Assembly: GCA_046316025.1 (NCBI GenBank)
Contig: JBKCXU010000054.1
Location: 1-37,270, forward strand
Direction: 5' to 3'
Length of the DNA stretch: 37,270 nt
DNA from: JAJTHJ01 sp046316025
GTDB taxonomy: Bacteria > Pseudomonadota > Gammaproteobacteria > Burkholderiales > Burkholderiaceae_F
A model generated the notes under the pieces. That model saw only the letters and a list, made by a program, of their open reading frames with translations, was not told where the DNA came from and ran no database searches. The first letter of the stretch is position 1; every line of letters starts with the position of its first letter. Shown here piece after piece: positions 16,337 through 24,973 of this stretch. The position numbers and the translations under genes are program-made.

Positions 16337-16962
16337 GTCGCGGCCTCCGCTTGTGGGCGTTCGGCCGCCAGGGCGATCACCGCGGCGCGGGCGCGCTCGA
16401 GAAAGGCCTCGCGGCTCTCGCCTTCGATGCGCGCCAGCGGCGCGCCGAAGCGCAGCGTGCTGATGATCGGCACCGGCAGCAGCGCCCCCTTGGGCATCGA
16501 GCGGTGCAGGTTGTCCAGGTACACCGGGATCAGCTCCACCTGCGGGAACTCCTGCGCCAGCCGGTACAGGCCGGACTTGAACGGCCCCGGCAGCGGTTGC
16601 GGCGTACGCGTGCCTTCGGGAAAGATGATCAGCGAGAAGCCGTGATCCAGCGCCGCGCGCAGCGGATCGAGCGGGTCGGCGCTGCTGTCTTCGCGCGCGC
16701 GGTCGATCAGCACGACGTTGAGCTCTTCTTCGGCGATCTTCTGCCGCAGGCCGCCGCGGCCCCAATAGTCGCGCGCCGCCACCGGCCGCGTGTTGGCGCG
16801 CAGCGCCGCGGGCAGCGACGCCCACAGCACCAGCGTGTCCATGTGGCTGCTGTGGTTGGCGAAGTAAATGCGCTGCGCGGCGGTCGGCGAGCAGCCGATC
16901 CAGCGCGGATAGGCCCCCACCAGCAGACGGGCGAGCCAAACGAGCGGGGGGAGGAACTTCAC
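16333..16962 (-). CDS. Lysophospholipid / 1-acylglycerol-3-phosphate acyltransferase family protein
   Basis: The 209-residue protein belongs to the PlsC-type acyltransferases that esterify lysophosphatidate on the inner face of the membrane. It has the catalytic HX4D box in ANHSSHMDT, the FPEGTRT substrate box and the IPVYLDN block, with a hydrophobic N-terminus (FLPPLVWLARLLVGAY). It overlaps the CdsA-like gene by ATGA; acyltransferase followed by cytidylyltransferase are consecutive steps of phospholipid synthesis. The start is uncertain: I take the GTG just before KFLPP; another in-frame GTG lies at 17025, but that would translate through the heptamer repeat. No clear ribosome site is seen. 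Confidence 0.87.
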   Translation of the reverse strand: MKFLPPLVWLARLLVGAYPRWIGCSPTAAQRIYFANHSSHMDTLVLWASLPAALRANTRPVAARDYWGRGGLRQKIAEEELNVVLIDRAREDSSADPLDPLRAALDHGFSLIIFPEGTRTPQPLPGPFKSGLYRLAQEFPQVELIPVYLDNLHRSMPKGALLPVPIISTLRFGAPLARIEGESREAFLERARAAVIALAAERPQAEAAT

Positions 16963-16966
16963 GGTG

Positions 16967-16990
16967 GTGATCGGTGATCGGTGATCGGTG
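16967..16990. repeat. Heptanucleotide tandem repeat (GTGATCG)3 with inverted partner
   Basis: Three exact GTGATCG units stand in the gap between the acyltransferase and metallopeptidase genes. An inverted copy, TCACCGATCAC (17022-17032), overlaps the stop of the metallopeptidase gene and could pair with the repeat (GTGATCGGTGA at 16974-16984) as a hairpin. Confidence 0.75.
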
Positions 16991-17028
16991 GAGTTAACCA
17001 GAATAGTGCGCCGTTTGTCGGTCACCGA

Positions 17029-17838
17029 TCACGGATCGTCGGCGAGCGCGGCGAGTTCGACGCCCTTGATGCTGGCGCGCGCCGCTTCGAATCCCGGCAG
17101 CAGCTCGCCGACCCGCTGCCAGAAGCGCGCGCTGTGATTCATCTCCGCCAGGTGGGCGAGTTCGTGCGCGATCACATAGTCGATCGCGTCAGGCGCAAAG
17201 TGGATCAGGCGCCAATTCAGGCGGATGCGCCCATCGTGCGTGCAACTGCCCCATTGCGTCCGCGCCGACGACAACGCCCAGCCGCGATGGCGCACCGCGT
17301 TACGGGCGGCGAGCGCCTCCAGCCGCTCGCCGAGCACGCGGCGGGCCTGCGCTTGCAGCCAGGACTGAACCGCGTCGCGTACCTGCGCTTCGCTCGCGGC
17401 GGGCGGCAGCGCGACGTGCAGCTCGGCGCCTTGCAGCGTGGTCGCCTGCGATTGCCCGGCCAGCCGCAGAACCAGTGTTTGGCCCAGGTAGGGCAGGTGG
17501 CCGCCGTCGGCAAAGCGCACCGCGGGCACGCGGCGCCGCTGGCGGTGCTCGCGCCACTGCACGAGTTTGGTCTCGATCCAGCGCCGCTTCTCTGCGATCG
17601 CGGCCTCGATCTCGCGCAGCGTGACCCAGCGGGGCGCGCTGACGGTCAGGCCGTCGTCGTCGATGCGGAAGCCGATGCTGCGGCGGCGGGCGCGGCGCAG
17701 CCGGTAGGGAATCGGCGCACTGTCGAGCAACAGGCTGCGCGCGACGGGCGCCTGCGGGCGCGGCGGGGCGGCCGCAGGAGGCGGCTCGGCGGCGAAGTCC
17801 AGCGCCAACTGGCGGGCGTCGAGGCGGGCAGCCGTCAT
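17029..17838 (-). CDS. YgjP-like (DUF45/M48-type) metallopeptidase family protein
   Basis: The 269-residue protein has an N-terminal basic region and a C-terminal zincin core: the HELAHL motif with H225, E226 and H229, and a further His in MNHSARFW (H235), after the family block TQWGSCTHDGRIRLNWRLIH. This is the SprT/WLM-like YgjP group, cytoplasmic zinc proteins of unsettled physiological role. It is adjacent to the second acyltransferase gene with no gap (TAA next to ATG), as in related betaproteobacteria. Confidence 0.92.
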   Translation of the reverse strand: MTAARLDARQLALDFAAEPPPAAAPPRPQAPVARSLLLDSAPIPYRLRRARRRSIGFRIDDDGLTVSAPRWVTLREIEAAIAEKRRWIETKLVQWREHRQRRRVPAVRFADGGHLPYLGQTLVLRLAGQSQATTLQGAELHVALPPAASEAQVRDAVQSWLQAQARRVLGERLEALAARNAVRHRGWALSSARTQWGSCTHDGRIRLNWRLIHFAPDAIDYVIAHELAHLAEMNHSARFWQRVGELLPGFEAARASIKGVELAALADDP

Positions 17839-18597
17839 TTACGTTGTGGCCCGCCGCAAGGGTTCATACGGCCCGCTGTAGCGGTGCGGCGCCAGGCGGC
17901 GCATTTCGGTTTCGATCCAGCCTTCCACCGCGGCGGCGACTTCGTCGGCGCTCTTGCCGCGCGGGTCGATCGGCGGTCCGATGGAGATCGTGATCTCGCC
18001 CGGCGTCTTGACAAAGCGGTCGCGCGGCCAGCACTCGCCCGAGTTGTGTGCGACCGGAATCACCACCGCGGCGGTACGCACCGCCAACCGCGCGCCGCCC
18101 GTTTTGTAGCGCTTGGTCGAGCCGGGCACGGTGCGCGTGCCTTCAGGGAAGATGCCGATCCACCAGCCGTCGCGCAGGTGTTCTTCGCCCTGCTTGACCA
18201 CCTGCTCGAAGGCGTCCTGCCCGCGGCTGCGGTCGATGTTGATCATGCCGAGCACCGCCATGCCCCAGCCAAAGAAGGGCAGGTAATGCAGCTCGCGCTT
18301 GTAGACGAAGGACAGGCGCTGCGGCATATAGGTGGCAAGCCACAGCGTCTCCCACGCCGACTGGTGCTTGGCGAGCACGATCGCCGGGCCGCTGGGCAGG
18401 TGGTGCCAGCCCTGCACCCTCCAGCGGATGCCGAGGATCGCGCGCGCACCCCAGATCGCCCAGCCGGTCCACAGTTGCGCCAGCTTGTAGCGGAAGGTCT
18501 GCGGCGTCAGCCGCGAGGCGACCACAACCACCGACCACGGCGCGACCGTGACGGTCATCAGCGTCACGTAAAACGCCGTGCGCAGCCAGGCGTTCAT
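17839..18597 (-). CDS. plsC: 1-acyl-sn-glycerol-3-phosphate acyltransferase
   Basis: The 252-residue membrane-bound enzyme makes phosphatidate from lysophosphatidate. It has an N-terminal TM helix (residues 8-30), the LAKHQSAWET box, the FPEGTRT box (about 150) and the IPVAHNSGECWPR block. The HX4D motif reads H-Q-S-A-W-E, with Glu in place of Asp, a variant I associate with betaproteobacterial PlsC proteins and not a sign of decay. It follows glyS on the same strand after a 189-bp repeat-bearing gap where gmhB is usually found. Confidence 0.92.
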   Translation of the reverse strand: MNAWLRTAFYVTLMTVTVAPWSVVVVASRLTPQTFRYKLAQLWTGWAIWGARAILGIRWRVQGWHHLPSGPAIVLAKHQSAWETLWLATYMPQRLSFVYKRELHYLPFFGWGMAVLGMINIDRSRGQDAFEQVVKQGEEHLRDGWWIGIFPEGTRTVPGSTKRYKTGGARLAVRTAAVVIPVAHNSGECWPRDRFVKTPGEITISIGPPIDPRGKSADEVAAAVEGWIETEMRRLAPHRYSGPYEPLRRATT

Positions 18598-18657
18598 CGT
18601 TTGCCGTTCCCCGGCAGCGTCGAAGACGCCGAGGACGTCCCGTGGCCTGCCGGTACT

Positions 18658-18744
18658 CCCTCACCCCCACCCCTCTCCCGGGGGGAGAGGGGCTTTAGAA
18701 CCCTCTCCCTCCGGGCGGGGGTGGCGCGAAGCGCCGGGTGAGGG
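18658..18744. repeat. REP-like palindromic intergenic repeat
   Basis: The outer arms CCCTCACCC (18658-18666) and GGGTGAGGG (18736-18744) are inverted, and an inner hairpin CCCCTCTCCC / GGGAGAGGGG (18670-18692) follows. This Ctc/Gag-rich element is of a widely dispersed proteobacterial kind; a relative occurs near 23.8 kb. It fills the gap between glyS and plsC. Confidence 0.8.
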
Positions 18745-18786
18745 AAGACCGCCGTGAGCGAAGCGTGGGCGAGCAGCACGGCGCAA

Positions 18787-21021
18787 TCAGCCGGCAGCGA
18801 GCAAGGACAAGTCGGCCACGCGGTTCATCGTCGCGCGCAGCTTGGCGAGCAGCGCCAGCCGGTTGTTGCGGAGCCGCTCGTCTTCGACGTTGACCATCAC
18901 GTCGTCGAAAAACGCATCGACCGGCGCCTTCAGCGGCGCCAGCGCGGCCAGCCCCGCCTCGTACTCGCCGCTGGCGAAGTAGCGTTCGGCCGACGGTGCG
19001 CGTTGCTCGTGGGCGGCGAAGAGCGCCTTCTCCGCCGGCTCGAACAACAGCGCGGGATCGACTGCCGACTGTCCACTGCCGACTGCCGACTTCTTGAGAA
19101 TGTTCGCGATTCGCTTGTTGGCCGCCGCGAGACTGGCCGCCTCCGGCAGCTGCATGAAGGCACGCACGGCAGCCAACTGCCGCGGCACCTCGTCGATCCG
19201 CTGCGGGGCGAGCGCCAGCACGGCCTCGACCTCGTTGGCGGTGTAGCCCTGCTCGCGCAGCAGGCCGCGCAGGCGGTCGTAAAGAAACTCAATCAGTGCG
19301 GCACGCACTTCCGATTCAACTTTCCGACTTACGAACCCTACAGCGCTACCGGAAAGGCCCAGCGAAGCGCCCACGCGACCCGCCAGCTTGTCTTTCGCTT
19401 CCCGCTCCAATTGTTGCTGCTGCGCGATCACGGCCGCCCATGCACGCTGCGGTGCTTCATCCTCATGCCAGTCGGACGCGACGTCAATACACCAACGCAG
19501 TTCCAACGGCAGGCCGCCGTCGATCAATATCCGTAGCACCCCCAGCGCATGCCGCCGCAGCGCATACGGGTCTCTCTCGCCGGTCGGCCGCTCGCCGACG
19601 CCAAACAGACCGACCAGCGTTTCCAACTTGTCCGCCAGTGCCACGCAGGTCGCCACCGGTGTGGCCGGCAGCGCGTCGCCGGCGAAGCGCGGGCGGTAGT
19701 GCTGCTCGATTGCATCGGCCACGTCGGGCGCTTCGCCGTCGTGCAGCGCGTAGTAGCGGCCCATGATCCCTTGCAGTTCGGGAAACTCGCCGACCATCAG
19801 CGTGCGCAGATCGGCCTTGGCCAGGCGCGCCGCGCGCTCGACGTGCGTCGGGTCGGCGCCGATTTCCTTCGCAATCTGCACGGCGATGCCGACGATCCGC
19901 TCGACCCGCTCCAGTTGCGAGCCGAGCTTGTTGTGATACACGACATTGGCCAGCCCGGGGATGCGCGCTTCCAGCGGCTCCTTGCGGTCCTGGTCGTAGA
20001 AGAACTTGGCGTCCGCCAGCCGCGCCCGCACCACACGCGCATTGCCGTCGATGATTGCGCTCGGCTCGTCGGTTTCCAGATGCGACACCAGCAGAAAGCG
20101 GTTGATGAGCCGCCCTTCGCGGTCGCGCAGCGCGAAGTACTTCTGGTTCTGCTGCATCGTCAGGATCAGGCACTCGGCCGGCACCGCGAGGAACTCTTCC
20201 TCGAAGCCGCTGGCGTAGACGACCGGCCATTCGGTCAACGCTGTCACCTCATCGAGCAGCTCGTCGGGCGCAATCGGCGTGGCGTGCAACTCCGCTGCCG
20301 CGGCGGCGAGCAGCGCTTCGATCCGTGCGCGCCTTTCGGCAAACGACGGCAGCACCTTGCCTTCGCGCTCCATCTGCTCGGCATACGTGGCGGCCGAGTG
20401 GATCGCCAGTTCGCCCGGCGCCATGAAGCGGTGGCCGAAGGTCTTGGTGCCCGCCTCCAGCCCGAGCGTGCGCACCGGTATCACGCCGTGCCCGTGCAGC
20501 GCGACCAGCCGATGCGCCGGCCGCACGAACTGCACCGTGGTCGCGCCGTCGGCCAACTGATAACTCATCACCTTGGGGATCGGCAGTTTGGCGAGCGCTT
20601 CATCGAGGGCGGCCTGCAACGCGGCCACCAGCGTCTCGCCCGGCCGGGTGCCTTCGTAGAACAGCACGTCCTGCTTGCCGTCGCTCTCTCGCGTAAGGTT
20701 AGTCGGGTCGATCTCGCCACGGCCGAGCGTGGCGAGCTTTTTCAGCAGCGCCGCGGTGGCGTTGCCGAGCTTGTCCAGCCCGATGGCCACCGGCAGCAGC
20801 TTTTGGCGGAAAGGCTCGTCGACCGAGCGCCCCGCCACGTGCGTGATCCGCACCGCCAGCCGGCGCGGCGCGCCGAAGGGGATGACTTCGCTGTCGGGGG
20901 CCAGAAACTTGCGCGCGCGCAGGCCGTCGGCGATGCCCTGCGCAAACGCTTCCGACAGCGCCTTTAGCGCCTTGGGCGGCAGTTCTTCGGTATGTAGTTC
21001 AACGAGCAGCGAGGTCGACAT
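18787..21021 (-). CDS. glyS: Glycyl-tRNA synthetase beta subunit
   Basis: The 744-residue subunit of the alpha2beta2 glycyl-tRNA synthetase binds tRNA-Gly. The N-terminal LLVELHTEELPPKAL start, the GAPRRLAVRI block, the ARVVRARLADAKFFYDQDRK segment, the ALADKLETLVGLF region and the C-terminal anticodon-binding-type end (FFDDVMVNVEDERLRNNRLALL) are all present and the length is normal. The ATG directly abuts the glyQ stop. A heptamer tandem repeat encodes a short Ser/Gly linker (about residues 645-654) between helices, apparently tolerated. Confidence 0.97.
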   Translation of the reverse strand: MSTSLLVELHTEELPPKALKALSEAFAQGIADGLRARKFLAPDSEVIPFGAPRRLAVRITHVAGRSVDEPFRQKLLPVAIGLDKLGNATAALLKKLATLGRGEIDPTNLTRESDGKQDVLFYEGTRPGETLVAALQAALDEALAKLPIPKVMSYQLADGATTVQFVRPAHRLVALHGHGVIPVRTLGLEAGTKTFGHRFMAPGELAIHSAATYAEQMEREGKVLPSFAERRARIEALLAAAAAELHATPIAPDELLDEVTALTEWPVVYASGFEEEFLAVPAECLILTMQQNQKYFALRDREGRLINRFLLVSHLETDEPSAIIDGNARVVRARLADAKFFYDQDRKEPLEARIPGLANVVYHNKLGSQLERVERIVGIAVQIAKEIGADPTHVERAARLAKADLRTLMVGEFPELQGIMGRYYALHDGEAPDVADAIEQHYRPRFAGDALPATPVATCVALADKLETLVGLFGVGERPTGERDPYALRRHALGVLRILIDGGLPLELRWCIDVASDWHEDEAPQRAWAAVIAQQQQLEREAKDKLAGRVGASLGLSGSAVGFVSRKVESEVRAALIEFLYDRLRGLLREQGYTANEVEAVLALAPQRIDEVPRQLAAVRAFMQLPEAASLAAANKRIANILKKSAVGSGQSAVDPALLFEPAEKALFAAHEQRAPSAERYFASGEYEAGLAALAPLKAPVDAFFDDVMVNVEDERLRNNRLALLAKLRATMNRVADLSLLAAG
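19061..19088. repeat. Heptanucleotide tandem repeat (ACTGCCG)4, inside glyS
   Basis: Four head-to-tail 7-bp units lie within the coding region; units 1, 3 and 4 are ACTGCCG and unit 2 is ACTGTCC. On the coding strand they encode the SAVGSGQSAVD linker. The period equals that of the unrelated heptamer near 16.97 kb. Confidence 0.75.
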
Positions 21022-21939
<918 letters not shown>

Positions 21940-21993
21940 GATCGGTTCGGCGGACTGGCGTTCGACACTCGCCGCGGTCCAAATCGACAGTTC

Positions 21994-22067
21994 GTCATTC
22001 CGAGCGCAGCGAGGAATCTGCTTTTGCGGCGCCGAAACAGCAGATTCCTCGCTGCGCTCGGAATGAC
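21994..22067. repeat. Perfect 29-bp inverted repeat between lnt and glyQ
   Basis: Arms 21994-22022 and 22039-22067 are exact complements around a 16-bp spacer. The arm begins GTCATTCCGAGCGCAGCGAG, a sequence I recognise as a dispersed palindrome common to many bacterial genomes. It stands in the gap upstream of the glyQ ATG and downstream of lnt's start of the next gap, where its hairpin could end or stabilise the lnt-side transcript; no U-run follows, so it is not a classical terminator. Confidence 0.9.
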
Positions 22068-22114
22068 AGTGTCCCGTATGGCGTCCGGGCGTCCGGCGCA
22101 AGACGGCGACGATT

Positions 22115-23635
22115 CTACGGGCGCGTCCGCCGACCGGCCGCAATGCCCGCCACCCCCAGCACGACGAACAACGCGAGCGCCGGCGCATCGCCCCAGCGCA
22201 GGTAGGGCGTCAGCCCCGCGTAACCCTGCACCTCATGCGCCAGCACGCCCTCGGTGACGAAGGGCAGCGCGGCCACCACGTTGCCGCGCGCGTCGATCGC
22301 CGCGGTGGCGCCGGAGTTGGTCGCGCGCAGCATCGGCCGACCGGTTTCGAGCGTGCGCATGCGCGAGATTTGCAGGTGCTGCGGCAGGGCGATGGAGTCG
22401 TCGAACCAGGCAAGGTTCGACATGTTCAGCAGCAGCGTGGGTGCCCGTGCCGGGTCGTCCCAGGCGCGGCGGATCTCGGCGCCGAAGAGGTCTTCGTAGC
22501 AGATGTTGACCGCAATGCGCTGGCCGGCCGCCTCCAGCGGCGGCTGATACGGCGCGCCGCGCTGCTGATCGCCGAGCGGCATCCGCATCGCATCGACAAA
22601 CCAGCGGAAGCCCCAGGGGACGAACTCGCCAAACGGCACCAGATGCCGCTTGCCGTAACGCTGCGCTTCCTCGCGGTCGGGTGTCAGCGCGACCGCGCTG
22701 TTGGTGAACTCGCCGGGCGGGTCTTCGAGGAACACGCCGAAGATCAGCGCCGCGTTGCGCTCGCGCACGAAGGCGAGCAGCGCATCGGTCAGGCTGCGCG
22801 GCAGGTACTGGGCGGGGATCGGGAAGACGCCCTCCGGCAGCACCACGAGATCGGCCTTCTGCTCGCTCAGCAGCCGCAAATACGTGTTGGCGATCCGCTC
22901 CATGCTGCCGGCGGTGAACTTGGTGTCCTGGGGGATGTTGCCCTGGATCAGCCGCACCGAGATCGGTGCGCCGACGGGCTGCGTCCAGGCGATCGAGCGC
23001 AACGCCTGGCCGGCGACGAGCAGAAGCGCCGTTGCCGCCAACCCGGCAGCCCAAACGCGGCGCGGCCCCGCGCGCCCCACCGCGGCAAGCGCCAGTGCGC
23101 CGGCGACAAAGGCGGCCAGCGAGGTCACGCCGTGGATGCCGAGCACGGGGGCAAAGCCCGCCAGCGGCCCGTCGGTATGCGCGTAGCCGCTGGCCAGCCA
23201 CGGGAAGCCGGTGAGCAGCCAACCGCGCAGCCACTCGCTGCCGGCCCAGGCGGCCGGTGCCGCCAGCAACCAGCGCGCAGCCATTGGCTTGGCGGCGGCG
23301 AAGGCCAAGCCCAGCGCCAGCGCCGGGTACAGCGAAAGAAACGCGGCAAAGGCTACCGTCGCCAGCGCCGCCAGCGGCGCCGGGATGAAGCCGTAGCTGT
23401 GCATGCTGATGTAGACCCAGTGCACGCCGAGGGTGAACCAGCCCAGCCCAAAGCAGAACGCCAGCCCCGCCGCACCGCGCGGGCGCTGTGCGGCGCGCTG
23501 CACGAGCGCAAACAGCCCGGCGAGCGACAGCAGTTGCAGCCACGGCAGGTTCCACGGCGCGAACGAGATCGCGTGCAGCAGGCCGAGGGTGACGGCAGCA
23601 GCGGGAGCGAGCAAGGCGCGGGTAGACAGGGCCAT
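22115..23635 (-). CDS. lnt: Apolipoprotein N-acyltransferase
   Basis: The 506-residue inner-membrane enzyme adds the third acyl chain to lipoproteins in the periplasm. About seven TM helices frame a nitrilase-like domain whose triad is intact: E268 (VVLPEGVFP), K329 (YGKRHLVPFGE) and C379 (NICYEDLFG). The N-terminal FAPWNLPWLQ and HWVYISMHSYG blocks are typical. Related genomes carry corC just upstream; here the upstream region is a repeat element and an unrelated plus-strand gene. Confidence 0.96.
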   Translation of the reverse strand: MALSTRALLAPAAAVTLGLLHAISFAPWNLPWLQLLSLAGLFALVQRAAQRPRGAAGLAFCFGLGWFTLGVHWVYISMHSYGFIPAPLAALATVAFAAFLSLYPALALGLAFAAAKPMAARWLLAAPAAWAGSEWLRGWLLTGFPWLASGYAHTDGPLAGFAPVLGIHGVTSLAAFVAGALALAAVGRAGPRRVWAAGLAATALLLVAGQALRSIAWTQPVGAPISVRLIQGNIPQDTKFTAGSMERIANTYLRLLSEQKADLVVLPEGVFPIPAQYLPRSLTDALLAFVRERNAALIFGVFLEDPPGEFTNSAVALTPDREEAQRYGKRHLVPFGEFVPWGFRWFVDAMRMPLGDQQRGAPYQPPLEAAGQRIAVNICYEDLFGAEIRRAWDDPARAPTLLLNMSNLAWFDDSIALPQHLQISRMRTLETGRPMLRATNSGATAAIDARGNVVAALPFVTEGVLAHEVQGYAGLTPYLRWGDAPALALFVVLGVAGIAAGRRTRP

Positions 23636-23699
23636 GACAGCGGGCGAGAAGCGGGCGGAGTGTACGAAGGTCGCGTCTGCTGGCTATTGATAGTCCGGT

Positions 23700-23831
23700 A
23701 AGTGGTTGACAGCCAGCGCGCCCTCATCGGCGCCTGCGGCGCCACCCTCTCCCACTGATGTGCGAGAGTGTTTTCTCCCCTCGCCCGCACCAGCGGGAGA
23801 GGGGCCGGGGGTGAGGGTTCGTCAACCACTT
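23700..23831. repeat. 132-bp MITE-like element with 11-bp terminal inverted repeats
   Basis: The ends AAGTGGTTGAC (23700-23710) and GTCAACCACTT (23821-23831) are perfect inverted repeats. Inside are a short hairpin GGCGCCTGCGGCGCC and the REP-like part CTCCCCTCGCCCGC ... GGGGGTGAGGG, related to the element at 18.7 kb. No target-site duplication is visible. It lies between the lnt ATG and the divergent unknown gene. Confidence 0.7.
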
Positions 23832-23856
23832 TGCGAACACTCGATAAGCTCCCCAT

Positions 23857-24513
23857 ATGTTTGCCGTTGCGCCGCGTGGGGTTCGGCCGTCGGGGGCCGG
23901 CGGCTCTGGAAGTCGGCGCCTGCGCCGTTGGCCGGCCTGGCTGGCAGTGGCGGCGCTGCATCTGCTCGCCATCGCGTCGATCTGGCAGGCGCTGCGCCAG
24001 ACCGTTGCGACGTCCGTCGCGGGGCCGGCGCTGGTGGTGCGGATCGTTGCGTCGCCGCCGGCGCCCCGCGCCATCGAGGACGCGAAACCCGGCCGTGCCG
24101 CGGCAAAGCGCCGCGCCTCCGCTGCTTCACCCGCGGCGCAGCCGCAGGCGATCGCAGTCCAGCGGCGCGACGCTCCCGTCGCCGCGGAGGCGCCACCGAC
24201 AACGGAACCGGCCAACAGCGAAACCGCTCCAATCGATCTCGACGCGGCGCGTGCCACCGCCGTGCGGGAGGCCGCGCGCGGCGGCCGGCCGCTGGTGCGC
24301 GAGCTGCCGCAGCGCGACCCACGGCGCGGCGTCGCGCCGCTCGAGGCCGACACGCCGCTCGGCGACCAGGTCGCTCGCGCGCGCCGCCCCGACTGCCGCT
24401 ACGCCTACGCCGAGGTCGGCTTGCTCGCCGCGATTCCGCTGCTGATCGACGCGTTTCGCGACAACGGCTGCTCGTGGTCCGCCGCGCGCGACGCCAAGAC
24501 GATCGTCGACTGA
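23857..24513 (+). CDS. Hypothetical membrane-anchored Ala/Pro/Arg-rich protein with conserved-looking Cys-containing tail
   Basis: I do not recognise a named family. The 218-residue protein has a short basic cytoplasmic N-terminus, one TM helix (25-46, WPAWLAVAALHLLAIASIWQ), a low-complexity Ala/Pro/Arg stretch (65-125) and an ordered end with LGDQVARARRPDCRYAYAE, a hydrophobic helix (GLLAAIPLLIDAF) and DNGCSW. Anchor plus Pro/Ala linker is the TonB/cell-envelope plan, and I have the impression of similar tails in hypothetical proteins of related bacteria. Cys180 and Cys205 could form a disulfide in the periplasm. It is transcribed away from lnt and toward ybeY, standing where corC is expected. 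The ribosome site is weak. Confidence 0.65.
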   Translation: MFAVAPRGVRPSGAGGSGSRRLRRWPAWLAVAALHLLAIASIWQALRQTVATSVAGPALVVRIVASPPAPRAIEDAKPGRAAAKRRASAASPAAQPQAIAVQRRDAPVAAEAPPTTEPANSETAPIDLDAARATAVREAARGGRPLVRELPQRDPRRGVAPLEADTPLGDQVARARRPDCRYAYAEVGLLAAIPLLIDAFRDNGCSWSAARDAKTIVD

Positions 24514-24547
24514 CGCTTGCGCGACGCCGCCGCGCTCGCCGATGTTT

Positions 24548-24973
24548 TCAGCGATAGGGATCGCCGATCCGCATGGCCGCGAGCAACACCAGTTCGCGGG
24601 CTTGCATCCGCCGTTCCTGCGTAGTGGTTCGGTGGTCGTAGCCCTGCGCGTGCAGCACGCCATGCAGCAGCAGATGCGCCAGATGCGCGCGCAGCGCTTT
24701 GCCTTGCTCCCGTGCTTCGGCGCGCAGCACGGGCAGGCACAGAACGATATCGGCCGCTACCACCGGCCGACGTTGGTAGTTGAAAGTGAGCACGTTGGTC
24801 GCGTAATCGCGGTCGCGAAAGTCGCGGTTCAGCCGGCGGCCTTCGGCGCGGTTGACGAAGCGCAGCGTCAGTTGCGCGTCGCGCTTGAGCGCCGGCTTGA
24901 TCCAGCGCCGCAGCGTGGCCGCGGTCGGCACGCCGGCGCCCGCGCCCTGCACGACGAGCGACAGTCGCGGCAT
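24548..24973 (-). CDS. ybeY: Endoribonuclease YbeY (rRNA maturation)
   Basis: The 141-residue zinc-dependent endonuclease works in 16S rRNA 3'-end processing and ribosome quality control. The family motif H-G-x-L-H-x-x-G-Y-D-H is present with H104, H108 and H114 as the zinc ligands (LLLHGVLHAQGYDHR), after the TNVLTFNYQ block. The start ATG overlaps the phoH stop as TGATG, which fixes it against longer open reading upstream. It is the last gene of miaB-phoH-ybeY. Confidence 0.95.
   Translation of the reverse strand: MPRLSLVVQGAGAGVPTAATLRRWIKPALKRDAQLTLRFVNRAEGRRLNRDFRDRDYATNVLTFNYQRRPVVAADIVLCLPVLRAEAREQGKALRAHLAHLLLHGVLHAQGYDHRTTTQERRMQARELVLLAAMRIGDPYR

Noticed and set aside
17839..18597. 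PlsC as inactive because HX4D reads HX4E
   Set aside because: All other boxes are intact and the Glu variant appears to be usual in this group, so loss of function is not supported.
16981..18741. Plus-strand frame of 586 codons
   Set aside because: Antisense to the metallopeptidase and PlsC genes; composition is low-complexity Arg/Ala/His.
21994..22067. Inverted repeat as a CRISPR unit or intrinsic terminator
   Set aside because: Only one pair of arms is present, with no spacer series and no U-run.
21940..22188. N-terminal extension of GlyQ
   Set aside because: The extra codons cover the 29-bp inverted repeat and do not resemble the family.
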